Shown here: piece after piece, positions 1 through 10,984 of the stretch
Position numbering within the stretch: position 1 is the stretch's first letter
Layout of the letters: the number at the start of each line of letters is the position of its first letter
DNA from: Cladorrhinum sp. PSN259
Taxonomy: Eukaryota; Ascomycota; Sordariomycetes; Sordariales; Podosporaceae
NCBI GenBank assembly: GCA_033725935.1
Contig: MU867127.1
Location: 62,001 to 126,000, forward strand
Direction of reading: 5' to 3'
Length of the DNA stretch: 64,000 nucleotides
Position numbers and translations under genes: made by a program
Notes under the pieces: generated by a model
Databases searched by the model: none
What the model was told of the DNA's origin: nothing
Seen by the model: only the letters and a program-made list of their open reading frames with translations

Positions 1-640
1 TTGGGGTTTCCGGTGCCCGAACTGGCGGGATTGCCTTGAACCAGCCCCGCTGTGGGATGCGGGACACAACGCCCAATCTAGAAGCTGCATCCCTGCAACA
101 CACACTGAACACAAGCGCACAACTAACCGCCAGCCTGCCACCGTCGTCACCGTCTCCGTCATTGGCATCTCCCAGTTGACACTCTCCATCCAGGCCTCAC
201 TCAACATAAACAAAGCTAGCTCGCAGAATACACGCCGGTTCGGCGGTCGGTCAGATTATCACGGGAAAAGAAGGAGAAGAAGATACGGTCGTACGGACCC
301 CGGTCACCCCCGCTGTGGGCTTCTTGCAAAGCACAATCTCTCATTGCTGCCCGCATCATCAAACCAAGTCTCGGCGGATGGGATCCCGCCCTTTGCCCCT
401 CACCACCCCGTCGGTACCTAACCCATCAACCAACCCATCACAACAGGAAAAAAAAACATTCACATCTCGGCGGCCACCAACCAGGTCGGAGCCGACCTTT
501 TGGAGATTTCCTGTGTTCCCCATCTTCCGTAATTCTTCTTCCCGTCCCTGGATTCTCACCCCCCCTGCCTGAGGTGCCTGCCCCCTTTTCATAACAGCAT
601 GCTCGGCAAAACCCACGACGCCCTATAGAGAAACGGAGTC
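1..640. promoter_or_regulatory. Leader and upstream region of VAC14
   Basis: No gene recognised. The stretch is rich in C and in pyrimidine tracts, especially 300-590, as is usual for promoters and 5' leaders in filamentous ascomycetes. Short open frames here lack coding character. The left edge of the window may cut an upstream gene's promoter, but nothing coding reaches in. Confidence 0.5.
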
Positions 641-3600
641 ATGGATGCCGCCATCCAGCGTGCTCTGAACGACAAGCTTTATGACAAGCGCAAGGTTGGA
701 GCTCTCGAGTAAGTATACATGGCATGATGCAATGCATACACAACCGCCCTCCCCGGTTCCGGCCGAGATGCATGTCCAATGTCCAGAGAGTGGGGGGAGA
801 CTGCCCCTGATATGACGGTTCATCTCTAATTCGGACATGTTACAACAGACTCGAGCGTATCATTCGTGAGCTTGTCGCCGCCAAACAAGACGCCCAAGTC
901 GAGGCCATACTCGACCAGCTCTGCAATGACTATGCCTATGCAGTCCACCAACCACATGCCCGAAACGGAGGCCTGATAGGTTTGGCCGCCGCTGCCATCG
1001 CCCTTGGTTCGGTATGTTTATTTACTTATTTTCCCTTTTGTCCCTTTTACCCCTTTTGAGGTAGTACTTACCCATTTCTTCCCTTGTCACAAAGCAGGAA
1101 CTTGCACGATACCTTGAATTAATTGTGCCACCCGTTCTGGCCTGCTTCACCGACCAAGATGCGCGTGTCCGGTATTACGCCTGCGAAGCTATGTATAACA
1201 TAGCAAAGGTCGCAAAAGGCGAGATCTTGATCTACTTCAATCACATCTTCGATGCCCTCTGCAGGGTAGGTCAAACCCGCCATACCTCTTTGTCATTGAC
1301 CCCCTTGTCTCACTGTCCACATATAGCTAGGTGCGGACACGGAGTTGTCGGTCAAGAATGGTGCTGAGCTGCTTGATCGTCTGATCAAGGACATCGTGTC
1401 GGAATCGGCTGCCACCTATGTCTCGGTCTTGGAGCAGCCCCCACCGTATCAAGAGGACGATAAGGACGTTCAAGATGATAGCGTGGAGCTTCCCACTGCC
1501 TTTTCTCTGAAAAAGTTTATCCCACTGCTTAGAGACCGTATATACGTTCTAAATCCCTTCACCAGGACGTTCTTGGTTGGCTGGATCATCCTCCTGGACT
1601 CTATTCCGGACCTGGAGCTTGTCACTTACCTACCAGAGTTTCTTAGCGGCCTCTTGCGCTTCCTCAGCGACCCAAACCGTGATGTCCACGTCGCCACGCA
1701 GGGTTGTTTGGACAAGTTTCTCAATGAGATCAGGCGGATTGCCCGAATCAAGAAGGGGATCGCCGAGAGCAAAAAGTCCAAAGAAGGAAAGCGGAAACGG
1801 GAGGACTCGACAGACAGCAACAGTCTGCGTCCCCAGCTCGAGGAGGGCGACGAAGTCACTTCGGATACAGCAGCCGACGACGACGACGACGACGACGAGC
1901 TGGAGAGCGAGGACGACTGGGTTCCAGGCCAAGACGTGCAAATCAACTACAAGGCGATACTGGAGATTTTGACTGCCACACTTGACTCGCCACTGGGTAT
2001 GCGACCCCGCGCTTCCGGTGGGAACTTTGGAATTGCTAATCGAGTATCAGAAGAGGATGGTTTGTTGGAGTCTCTGCGGTGGATTGTCGAGTTCCTCGAC
2101 ATTTGCCCCGAGGAGGTGCTCCCTTTTACACCCAAGATACTAGCTAATCTGTTGCCGGCCATGGCCAGCGGTGTTGAGTCGATCCGGCAGGCTGCGGCAA
2201 GAGTCAATACATCGTTGATGGATTACGTAGTGTCACTTTCGGACGACGCTGAACTGGCCACCATGCAGCCACCTCCGCGGCCACAGTTGGGAGACAGCAG
2301 ACAGGACGGTACCACAAGTGCTCGTGTGTCACTGTCGAGCTCGAGAGAGCTCGAGATGCGGAGTCCTACGCCTGCCCAAGGTAACGGGGCTTTTGCGGGG
2401 ACACCGACACCGGCAGCTTCTGCAACCCAACTCCAACCCCAAGCCGATCTCGATTACGCCGCGGCGGTAAATTCCCTTACACTACTTTTCCTGAACGACC
2501 ACGAAGCGACTCGCGTTGCCGCTTTGACGTGGCTCATAATGCTGCACCGGAAAGCACCGAGAAAGGTGCTCGCGTTCAACGACGGCACCTTTCCCGCGCT
2601 GCTCAAGACTCTTTCGGATCCGGCCGAGGCCGTAGTAACCAAGGACTTGCAGCTGCTGTCACAAATTTCGAGGAACAGTGAGGACGACTACTTCACAAAC
2701 TTTATGGTTAACCTGTTGCAGTTATTTTCTACCGACAGAAAGTTGCTCGAGACCAGAGGAAATCTTATCATTCGCCAGCTTTGTACCAGTCTTAGCGCCG
2801 AGCGGATCTACAGGACCCTGGCGGACTGCATTGAAAAGGAAGAGGATTTGGAGTTTGCCAGCATCATGGTGCAGAATCTCAACAATAACCTCATTACCGC
2901 GCCAGAGTTGGCCGAGTTAAGAAAACGGCTGAGGAATTTGGAGACCAAGGTTTGTGCCAATTCCCGAGATGTCGTCATTTGCGTACGGTGGACTGAACTG
3001 ACGTCGGGCTGGGATGATTTTTAGGATGGCCAAATGTTTTTTGTTGCGTTGTTCAGGTCTTGGTGCTACAATGCTGTTGCCACGTTTTCTCTGTGCCTTC
3101 TTGCTCAGGCGTACGAGCAGGCGTACAACCTTTTACAGATATTGTTTGTCGTCCTCTTTCTGCTGTGGTGTTGATGTGTGTTGTTGTGCTGACTCTGTTT
3201 AGTGCGGAATTGGAGATGACGGTCAATATTTTGATACAGATCGATAAACTTGTGCAGCTGCTTGAGTCACCTGTGTTTACATGTATGTTCTCTCGAGATA
3301 GGCAAGGATGACTTATTGCTAATATTGTGTAGATCTCCGTTTGCAACTCCTCGAGCCGGAAAAGTATCCGCATCTGTACAAGTGTCTGTATGGACTTTTG
3401 ATGCTACTTCCGCAGTCATCTGCTTTTGCGGCGCTCAAGAATCGGTTGAACAGTGTCAGCTCGATCGGATATTTGCACATTGCACCCAGGCCGTGAGTTT
3501 GTTCTTGTTTCTTGTGGCCTACAGAATTTTTGTTTGCTGACTTCGTCTCACAGAATCGCAACTACACCTTCGGTGCCAAGCTTCGACAGACCCAACCGTC

Positions 3601-4010
3601 TGAAGGGCCGCGAAGATGGCATCATCCGCTGGAATGAGCTTCTGGAAAAGTTTAAATCTGTTCAGGAGAGGGCTCGTCGTCTCCAACGTGGGGATGTCGA
3701 TGATGGCTCGCTTGGTATTGGCGATCTGAGGATGGGTGGTACAGATGGAGCCATGGAGCCTAATAATAATAAGCCTCTACCAAGGGAGCCTGGAGCGTCT
3801 GGCGTTGGAGGAGGTGGTGTTGGTGGTAACGGGCCTGCTGAGAGCAGTAGTAGAGGACCTTCGAGGCTGTCCAAGGAAATGCCTGCTAGTGCTGCGGGTG
3901 GTGGTGCCAACGCGGCTGCTGCTTCCAAGCCCGAGACTAAGCATCGAACTGGGCTGGGTAGACAGTTGGGGAGGTTTTCAGTGGCTGGAAGAGGCAAGCG
4001 GAACCCTTGA
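641..4010 (+). CDS. VAC14: Vac14, scaffold of the Fab1/PIKfyve PI(3,5)P2 kinase complex
   Basis: Eight exons: 641-708, 849-1011, 1098-1265, 1327-2949, 3025-3143, 3203-3282, 3333-3492 and 3554-4010. They total 945 codons plus stop, close to the usual Vac14 length. Vac14 is a HEAT-repeat scaffold on the vacuole or late-endosome membrane that holds Fab1 and the phosphatase Fig4 together to control PI(3,5)P2. The N-terminus (DAAIQRALNDKLYDKRKVGA) and the segment DTELSVKNGAELLDRLIKDI are characteristic of the Fab1-binding region. The exon 5-7 region (FFVALFRSW, AELEMTVNILIQIDKLVQLL, LYKCLYGLLMLLPQSSAF) is the conserved C-terminal Fig4-binding domain. A poly-Asp/Glu stretch lies near codon 310. The C-terminal 120 residues are a Gly/Ser/Pro-rich tail, common in fungal orthologues. 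Recognition is by memory of the family; splice sites were read from the sequence and the phases agree. Confidence 0.92.
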
Positions 4011-5136
4011 GTTTGATCCCCTATTTGGTTGTCAAGTTCTTGGTTTTTGCTATTGCTATGTTTTTCTCTATTGCGCATTCCCGTTTCATGCTTATGGCTT
4101 GGATTTTCTTTAGTATGGGGGGGTTTGGTTTCATTCATTTAGCGAGCGGGTTTTTCTTCTTCTGTTTGTTTGTTTTCTTGGTTGTTTAACCTTGATACAT
4201 TTTGGTGGTTTTTATTGCCCCCTTCTTTCGATATGGCAAGCACAATTTTTGATATCTCCGGTTCTTGATTTACATTGGTTTCTTGGTGTTTGGATTGTGT
4301 ATTTGTGTCAAGACATTGTTCCTGTGAAGAAGTACGTTTTCTGACTTTTTGATAATCGATAGTTCAAGAGGAGAATCATCGGGAACAACAACAGCAGCAG
4401 CAGCAGCAGCAGAAGGCGCAACATTCGTATCAGTATCAGCAGAGACTATACCCGCAGCATCAACAGCAGCAGCATCCGAGGCATGCGTCTTCGTATCCTG
4501 GGTGAGGAGAAATCAGGCATGGATGGGGTTGGGGTTGGTGTATTTCTTTAGTTTGGAAGAAAGTGTATGCTGTGTATATTGCTACGTTGGTGTGTAGAGT
4601 GAATAGAATTGACCATGAGTTTGCGAGTCTTTCATAGCATGGAGTATATGGGCTCAATGTAAATCGGTTTTGCAGAACTCAGCTTTCTGTTTTGTAAACC
4701 CCTTTTCAACAAAACAAAAGCAGCCAAAAGGTGGGGGAGGGGGGTTAAGGTTAAGCTTGGCATCTGAGTGTTTTCCAGAAAAAAAAGTTCAGAGCTTCGA
4801 ACCTGCCCCACTTTTTGGATCTTTCCCGCTCGTCCCAATCCCCATCCATCCATTCTCGGTGGGTGATCGGTTCGCGACTCCAAAATTTTGGATACTGCCC
4901 AGTCAACCTTGCTGCCGACGGCCCCCCCCCCCCCCTCGCCTCCCCTCGAACTCCGCCAAAACCCAGCTAGCTGTCCGTTGTCTTCGAACCATTTGCGGAG
5001 CCAATTGAACCTCCAAAACGAATATTCTCCCACAGCGAATGTGAGAGTTGGGGGAACTAAGGGCGCACACACAGCAGCAAGCAGTTTTTATATACACCCG
5101 ACTCCGGTCAACTAATACAGATAACACCCGACAAAA
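4011..5136. other. Intergenic: VAC14 3' region and uS17m 5' leader
   Basis: No gene seen. It holds a T-rich downstream region of VAC14, a short CAG/CAA repeat near 4388-4413, and a run of C's at about 4921-4936 in the probable promoter or leader of the mitoribosomal gene. Confidence 0.5.
4388..4413. repeat. CAG-type trinucleotide repeat
   Basis: An imperfect (CAA/CAG)n microsatellite of about eight units in non-coding sequence between VAC14 and uS17m. The same sequence continues into scattered CAG/CAA triplets up to about 4480. Confidence 0.8.
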
Positions 5137-5969
5137 ATGGCCACCCGTGCCGTAGAACAAGCGGTCGAAAAGACGTACAAGACTTTTAGGGAGATCCACG
5201 GGGTGGTGGTCAGCGCCGGACTGATTGACAAGACTGTCAAAGTGCGTGTTGGCGGACAGAGGTGGAATAATTTTATCAAGAAGGTGTGTTTTTTTTGGGT
5301 TTTTTTTTTGTTTGTTTCTTGCTTCTTTTTCCTTTTTATTTACTTCCCCACTGCCTACCTACCTACCTAACCCTTTCTGTTTTCCTTTTGGACTTCTTAA
5401 ATCCCTCCATTCCTTTTTTCCCCCGCCCTCTCTCAATATTAGTTGTTTCTGTTCCTTTCTGGCCTTCTTCGGCTAGAACCCCTCTTGCTTTTTCTTTTTT
5501 TTTTTTCCTTTCCTTGTTAAATCTGTTGTTTTTCTTTACAAACCAATTTACTAATGCCCGTCAAAAATTAAAGCACTTCAACGCCCCCGAAACGCACCTA
5601 GTCCACGACCCGCGCAACTCTCTCCGGACGGGAGACGTGGTGGCCATCACGCCCGGCTGGAGGACGTCAAAGGATAAGAGACACGTGGTCAAGCACATTA
5701 TCGCTCCCGGATCCGGAACCGCGATCGGCGACAGGCCGCCTATCCCCACGTGGGAGGAATTACACGCCGAGGTGGAGAAGAAGAGGGAGGCGAAGCTTGA
5801 GAGGAGAGCGCTGAGGACGGAGGTCTTGAAGGCCGAGACCAAGTTTGAGAAGGTGCGGCGGGAGGCGAATGGTCTCGGCAAGGAGCTGGCGCAGTGGACC
5901 AGGATATTGGAGGAGAGGAAGGCGGCTAGGGAGCTCAGGAAGAAGAAGATTGCGGAGGGGGATATATAA
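5137..5969 (+). CDS. MRPS17: Mitochondrial small-subunit ribosomal protein uS17m
   Basis: Two exons, 5137-5283 and 5574-5969, give 180 residues. uS17 binds 16S-like rRNA in the body of the small subunit; this is the mitochondrial form. The S17 OB-fold core is visible across the junction: EIHGVVVSAGLIDKTVKVRV in exon 1, then HFNAPETHLVHDPRNSLRTG and DVVAITPGWRTSKDKRHVVK in exon 2. A charged, probably helical C-terminal extension (about residues 110-180) is typical of the fungal mitochondrial protein. The 290-nt intron is unusually T-rich, with TACTAAT-like sequence at about 5550 upstream of the acceptor. It is partly open in frame, so a naive gene call would read through it into a nonsense Phe/Leu-rich segment. 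The first ATG with a good purine context was chosen. Confidence 0.9.
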
Positions 5970-7392
5970 ATTTGGAGATGTAAGGTTGACGGAGAGGAGA
6001 GAGAGAGAGTCAATGGCAGGAAGAGGAAATCTATGTAAAGAAGAAGACGGGAAAAGAGAGAGTGAGAGAGATAGAGAGAGAGGAAGGAGGGGAAGATAAT
6101 CTTCTCTCGTGTACGATTGGTGTCTACGAAAAGGAAGAGAGGATAAAAAGATGGTAAGTGGGGAGGAGGAGGGGGGTGTTTACAAAAAAGCATTATTATT
6201 TTTAGAAAGCAAATCCTCGAGTTTGCGGTGTACATATCAAGGCTTTGGAAGGAAAGAGGAATGAACGGATCTGATGTATCATAACCATATATGAGAAAGA
6301 GGAGGCCTAGGCGAGGGAAAAGGAGAAAATCAACCTCGTGAAATATAAAGAAAAATAAAAACTCAACAGTTCCTGGATTATTATTTTTTACAGGGGTTTA
6401 ATATCAAATAGTGAGCGTGAATGTTGCTGAGAGGGTAATGACGGGTTCTTTCAAAAGGCACTTTCTGGAAGAATAAGAAGAAGAATGATGCAAGTCTTTG
6501 GGCATTGGGCCCGTCTCTTTTAACAAACTTGAAAAGGGAAAAGAAGGGATCTGGTAATGTATATACCAGGAACAAATAAAGCAGAAGAGATCTCAGAGTC
6601 CAGTCCGTTTCACCAGGAAAAGTGTATTGAAGAAAACCAATGCTTCGACATGAAAGAAAACAGAGACCTTGATATATATATATATATTTATGACCTAGTA
6701 TAAACTCTGTAATCTTAGCTAATTATTAGAGATCCGAATCTCAGCATGAAAAAAAAGACTCAGGTTTGTGCCTTGGGAATGTTGATAAACGGCCATAAGT
6801 AATAGAAGTTGACATACAATATATATAGTATACGAGCAAACTCAGCTCCCCGCGAGCCATTTGTGACAGATATATCATATCATGTAGCTCATCGGCATCG
6901 TTTACGCTAGAGCTTATGTACGTACGCACACCTTAGGAAAGCTCAGACGTATAAAGAAATCTCAGATAAATACCTGTCTACTAAACTTGATCCTTTTCCT
7001 CATTTCGTATAGTTGAAACGAGCGTTGTATGTTGAAAGGTCAGCCGGCCGACATCTTGAGGTGTTTGAATACCCGCTTCGCTCTATTCCAAACCCGCCAG
7101 CAACACTTGAAAGTCAAATTACCCATTTTCAGCCATTGAAACAGATCATGCAAAGATTTGATGTCTATAGATAGATGCCCCGTCTAGGCACCTTAACACT
7201 CATAAACTAACTCTTCTACAGCCATCTAGCAGTTCCAATTAGGGGTATCTATTGTCATCATCCATGTTTAAAACAGAACTCATTTCCCTCTTTAAGGAAA
7301 GAAACAAAAAGAGAGGCTGGTTCATCCACCTCTTCAAGCCATTCCTCTACATACCTCAAAATATATTCAAGACTTTAACTTCTCAAAAGCCA
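5970..7392. other. Convergent 3' intergenic region, uS17m and SGD1
   Basis: No gene recognised. A purine-rich GAGA tract (about 5985-6095) follows the uS17m stop. A (TA)n microsatellite lies at about 6671-6689, and the remainder is AT-rich 3' flanking DNA. Short open frames here look random. Confidence 0.5.
6671..6689. repeat. (TA)n microsatellite
   Basis: An uninterrupted run of about nine TA units in the AT-rich convergent intergenic region. Confidence 0.8.
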
Positions 7393-10113
7393 TTAGTGAT
7401 CAGCAGCCATCACAGCCTGCAACGCAGCTTCAGCCATCTTGCACCCCTCCTTAACCAACTTCGCATCCTTTTTTGTCCCAGCCAAATCCGTCTTCCTCGT
7501 AACCTTCCTCAAAAACCACTGCAACCCCATAGCCAACTCAGGCGAATCAACCGTGCTGAAAAGCTTAACAATCTCCTCCTCGGCCATTTCTTTCTCCTTC
7601 TCTTTATCAGCCTTGCCACCACTGCCGCTGCCGACGACACCCTTCTGGCATTCAATAAGAACCGTATTCATCATGATCTCCAGCCAGTCCTTCGTCTTAG
7701 GTTGCAGGTTGTAGAAATTAAGTCGCTTAAGCGCAACAAGACCGATATGCCCAGCCGCAATCAACGAACCAAACATCTTTGCCGTGCCAATGATTCTCTG
7801 GGTGCTGAACTCCTTTCTTTTCTCCTCTTCGTCGAGGACTTCTTCGTCTTCATCGTCCACGAAGCCTGCTTCGCCTAGCTTGCCAAACATCTTCCATAAT
7901 GAAGCCTGGAACGACCACTTGACTTGTCGTTGGTTTTCGCACATCTTCTTGGCTACGAGCGCATAGTACGGATTGTAAGCTTCTTCAGCGCCTACACATC
8001 TGATTAGGACGGTCGCAACTTCCTTTTGTCGTTCCTTGTTGAGTTTGAGCTTGAGAATACGGAGGTAGGCATCTTGACAGTCGAGAGCCGAGAGGACAGA
8101 AACGAAAATAGAGCGTCGAACTTCGGTATTCATTCCCTGTTCTTTGGCAAGGACTAGAAGATCTGGTCCCTCATCCCACCCATCCAGGGTGATGCTCTCG
8201 TCGTCGCTGTCATCATCCTCCTCCGCTTGCGCCGCCGTCTTGCCTGTGCTCTTCTTATCCTTTCCGGACCAGCTGGCTCCAACCAACCACCACTTGCCCG
8301 TCTTATCAGCATCCTTGATATCCTTCAGACCTATTCTCAAAGGCTCAGTAGCCTTCAACTTCCTCGACTTCAACTGGCCAAGCGTCTTCTTCATTCTGGT
8401 CAAGTGTTCAGAAATGATAGCAGACGCTCCAGCTCCAGCCTTCAACTTGTTGTTCTTAAGGTCGGTGATGGTTTCAATCATGAACTTCGTCCTGACAGTC
8501 AAATTCTTCTCTCCGTATTTTGCTACCGCTGGCGGGATCAAAGTTACAATATCCTTCAACGCCATGGGGTCATCCTGTCGAAGCGTAGGACCGCACATGC
8601 GTACAATTCGAAGCAAAAGCTCAGCATTAAGCTCCGAGAGATCATCCAGGAGCATGCGGATATAATCGAAGACAATATTGGGTCCAATCATTTGGAAATT
8701 GTAGAGCTCTGCGATGAAAGTGATGAGGTTGGATGTTTGCTTTGGTACGTCCGGCCTTTCGAGTGCAGCCACCTTGGCCTCTGCGTAGTATTTCTCGAAC
8801 CGTTCAACAACATCCTGAATCATTTGGGCGCCCAAGTCCGTTCCAATCACCTTGTAAGCGGCAGATGCGAAGCCGGCCGTGAGAATGAGAAGTGTGTCTG
8901 GCAAACTTGTGGGGTCGCAGACTTGAATTAAGAGGAGGTCAATAAGGGAGGAGGAGACGTGCTGTCTCGGGTACTCTCTGTAGAGCTTCTCAATCTCGCC
9001 CAGGATAGTCAACAGGTTAGATTCTGTTATCCTGTTGATGAGACCCTGAGTTTGACGGCGGACTCGCGCCGCCAGTTCTGAGTCGGAGCCTATTTCTTTT
9101 CGAAGGGATGGTGGGACGTATTTCGCAGTCTGGCCGGTCGTGGGCGCAACGTAAGGATTCTCGCGGACCTTCTTTACTGGTGGCTGCTCGGGAGCATCAT
9201 CTTCTGAATCGAAACCATCTTCATCATCCTCGTCCAGGTCTTCCGAGTCCTCGTCTATATCTTCCATATCCTCATCACTTTCGTCAGACTCTAATCCAGA
9301 CTGTTTCTTCTTTGCTGCTGCCGCGGCAGCCTCTGCTTTCCTCCGCTTCTGAGCAAGCCACTCGTCTGCTTCGGCCTTGCGTTTCCGCTTCTCCGAGGAA
9401 CCCCCTTCTTCTGCCTCATCTAATTCGCCTAGGAGATCACCGAGTCCATCGTCCAAGAACGACTTGGGCAATCCCTTCTTTTTGCTCCTTATACCCAGTT
9501 TTCGTTCCAGAGTCGCGATCTCGGCATCGTCTTCCTCAAGCTTGCCCTTAATGGATTTCGAAACATTTCGCGATTGTTGTGGCGTCTCGTCTTCGTCCTC
9601 CTCCTCCTCGTCTTCTTCGTCATCGTCATCTTCGTCTTCGTCGTCGAAGCCTTCCATGTCTTCATCCTCACCCTCTGAATCCTCATCCAAGCCTTCCATA
9701 ATATCATCTAGACCGTCCTCGCCCTCGCCGTCGTCCGCTTCATCATCCTCATCTGACCCTTCGTCGAGAATTCCATCCGAGAGCATATCATCGTCCTCGT
9801 CGTCAAAGTCGGCAAACGGATCCTCTTCTGGCTCAGGCTTAGATTTCCCTTGCTTTGCTGGTTTTGCTGGTACGGGTGTGCTTTGGGTCTTCGGTTGTGG
9901 CTTTGTCGCATTGGTTCGCTTCTGGGGTGCTGGGCGTGTTTGGACGGCAGGACGGCCCTTCTTCTGTTGTCTTTCGGCCTTGCGCCTGTCTTTTCGCGAG
10001 GTAATGTTATTGCCTCGAGGCTTTCTGGGATTATTCGACTCGCTACTACCGATTTCCTTGAGGAGGTTCGGGGGCAGCATAGGCCTTTTTATGACACCAA
10101 CTTGCTTAGCCAT
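7393..10113 (-). CDS. SGD1: Sgd1/NOM1-type nucleolar MIF4G-MA3 protein
   Basis: A single exon of 906 codons. Sgd1 (NOM1 in animals) is a nucleolar protein needed for 40S subunit biogenesis; in yeast it was also found as a suppressor of osmotic glycerol defects. The order of parts fits the family: a basic N-terminus (residues 1-90), a long acidic Asp/Glu tract with interspersed Ser (about 95-320), then the MIF4G domain starting near KYVPPSLRKEIGSDSELAAR (about 335-550), and an MA3 domain (TEVRRSIFVSVLSALDCQDA onward, about 645-780). The acidic region is encoded by long GAC/GAG runs, which create spurious Ser-rich open frames on the opposite strand. It is divergently placed to SRP14, with a 361-bp spacer. 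Confidence 0.9.
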   Translation of the reverse strand: MAKQVGVIKRPMLPPNLLKEIGSSESNNPRKPRGNNITSRKDRRKAERQQKKGRPAVQTRPAPQKRTNATKPQPKTQSTPVPAKPAKQGKSKPEPEEDPFADFDDEDDDMLSDGILDEGSDEDDEADDGEGEDGLDDIMEGLDEDSEGEDEDMEGFDDEDEDDDDEEDEEEEDEDETPQQSRNVSKSIKGKLEEDDAEIATLERKLGIRSKKKGLPKSFLDDGLGDLLGELDEAEEGGSSEKRKRKAEADEWLAQKRRKAEAAAAAAKKKQSGLESDESDEDMEDIDEDSEDLDEDDEDGFDSEDDAPEQPPVKKVRENPYVAPTTGQTAKYVPPSLRKEIGSDSELAARVRRQTQGLINRITESNLLTILGEIEKLYREYPRQHVSSSLIDLLLIQVCDPTSLPDTLLILTAGFASAAYKVIGTDLGAQMIQDVVERFEKYYAEAKVAALERPDVPKQTSNLITFIAELYNFQMIGPNIVFDYIRMLLDDLSELNAELLLRIVRMCGPTLRQDDPMALKDIVTLIPPAVAKYGEKNLTVRTKFMIETITDLKNNKLKAGAGASAIISEHLTRMKKTLGQLKSRKLKATEPLRIGLKDIKDADKTGKWWLVGASWSGKDKKSTGKTAAQAEEDDDSDDESITLDGWDEGPDLLVLAKEQGMNTEVRRSIFVSVLSALDCQDAYLRILKLKLNKERQKEVATVLIRCVGAEEAYNPYYALVAKKMCENQRQVKWSFQASLWKMFGKLGEAGFVDDEDEEVLDEEEKRKEFSTQRIIGTAKMFGSLIAAGHIGLVALKRLNFYNLQPKTKDWLEIMMNTVLIECQKGVVGSGSGGKADKEKEKEMAEEEIVKLFSTVDSPELAMGLQWFLRKVTRKTDLAGTKKDAKLVKEGCKMAEAALQAVMAADH

Positions 10114-10474
10114 TGTGTCTGAGTACGTTGAAAATCACGATGTGTGAAGGTTTGCGACAAAGCTTCTGATCATTGCTTTGCCGTCCATAACTTTTTCTTA
10201 TCGATACGAAAAGCGAAAGAGCTTCAAAAGTGGAGCCGCCAAAACTAACTGCAGGTGGTTCGCAGAACCCCACAAAGACCCCTGACCAGTTCCAGCCCAC
10301 GGGCTCCATCCAGCGGACAACGACCACAGTTCGGCGGGGCTGCCACCACCAAGGAAGCAAGCAAGGACACAGCTGCCCATCATCTCACATTATCAACAAC
10401 ACTCAACCCTCTCACTCACTTTCATCACCACCATCATAAACGTCACCACCACCACCACCACTCCATAACCCAAA
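10114..10474. promoter_or_regulatory. Shared divergent promoter of SGD1 and SRP14
   Basis: A 361-bp spacer between the start codons of two genes used in ribosome assembly and in SRP-dependent translation. It contains CCA/CCG-rich tracts and a (CACCAC)n-like pyrimidine tract (10425-10465) just before the SRP14 start. No specific binding site can be assigned by eye. Confidence 0.55.
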
Positions 10475-10984
10475 ATGGGTCACCTAACTCACGACGAGGT
10501 ATTTCATTCCCTTCTCCCACCCTCTTCTCTCACTTCATACTAACCCATTCCAGTTCTTCACCTCCCTCACATCCCTCTTCTCAACCTCCAAGACCTCACC
10601 AAAGGGATCCATAATCTTAACTCAAAAACGCCGTATGCACCCCACCCCCCCATTTCATATTGCCATCCTGACACCCCAACAGTATCATACAACACCCCCT
10701 CCGTCTCCCAACCCACAGAATCAAACCTCTTCCCGGACCTAACGCCCTCATCCCCTCTCCCTCTCATCATCCACGCCACAAACGCCAAGTCCAAAAAGGA
10801 GCGCGAGGCCGGTCAAAAAATCAAGTTATCAACCATCGTGCAGCCCGATGAGCTCGAAGGGTTTTACAGCAAGTATGCAGAGGTCTGTAAAGCTGGCATG
10901 AGCGGGTTGAAGCCCAGGGATCGGACGAAGAGGAAGGCGAAGGAGAAGGCGAGGAAGAAGAAGGGGGGTGCTGCTGCTGCATAA
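10475..10984 (+). CDS. SRP14: Signal recognition particle subunit SRP14
   Basis: Three exons, 10475-10498, 10554-10632 and 10683-10984, give 134 residues. SRP14 is part of the Alu domain of the signal recognition particle, which delays elongation while ribosomes are delivered to the ER. Diagnostic pieces are the start MGHLTHDEFFTSLTSLF, the central strand KGSIILTQKRLSYN, and LIIHATNAKSKKEREAGQKI followed by LSTIVQPDELEGFYSKYAEV. The C-terminal tail is Lys/Arg-rich, as in other fungal SRP14 proteins. The first exon encodes only eight residues. A clear ACTAAC branch site precedes the first acceptor. The start is fixed by the conserved HLTHDEFF motif immediately after it. Confidence 0.92.

Noticed and set aside
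1626..1946. Ser- and Val-rich minus-strand open frames
   Set aside because: These are antisense shadows of VAC14, including its acidic repeat.
4866..4880. B-box-like GGTTCGCGACTCC
   Set aside because: It has an extra base relative to GGTTCRANYCC, and no A box or cloverleaf can be drawn around it.
9377..10147. Long Ser-rich open frame on the + strand
   Set aside because: It is the complement of the Asp/Glu-rich acidic tract of SGD1 (GAC/GAG runs give TCC/TCG runs antisense).
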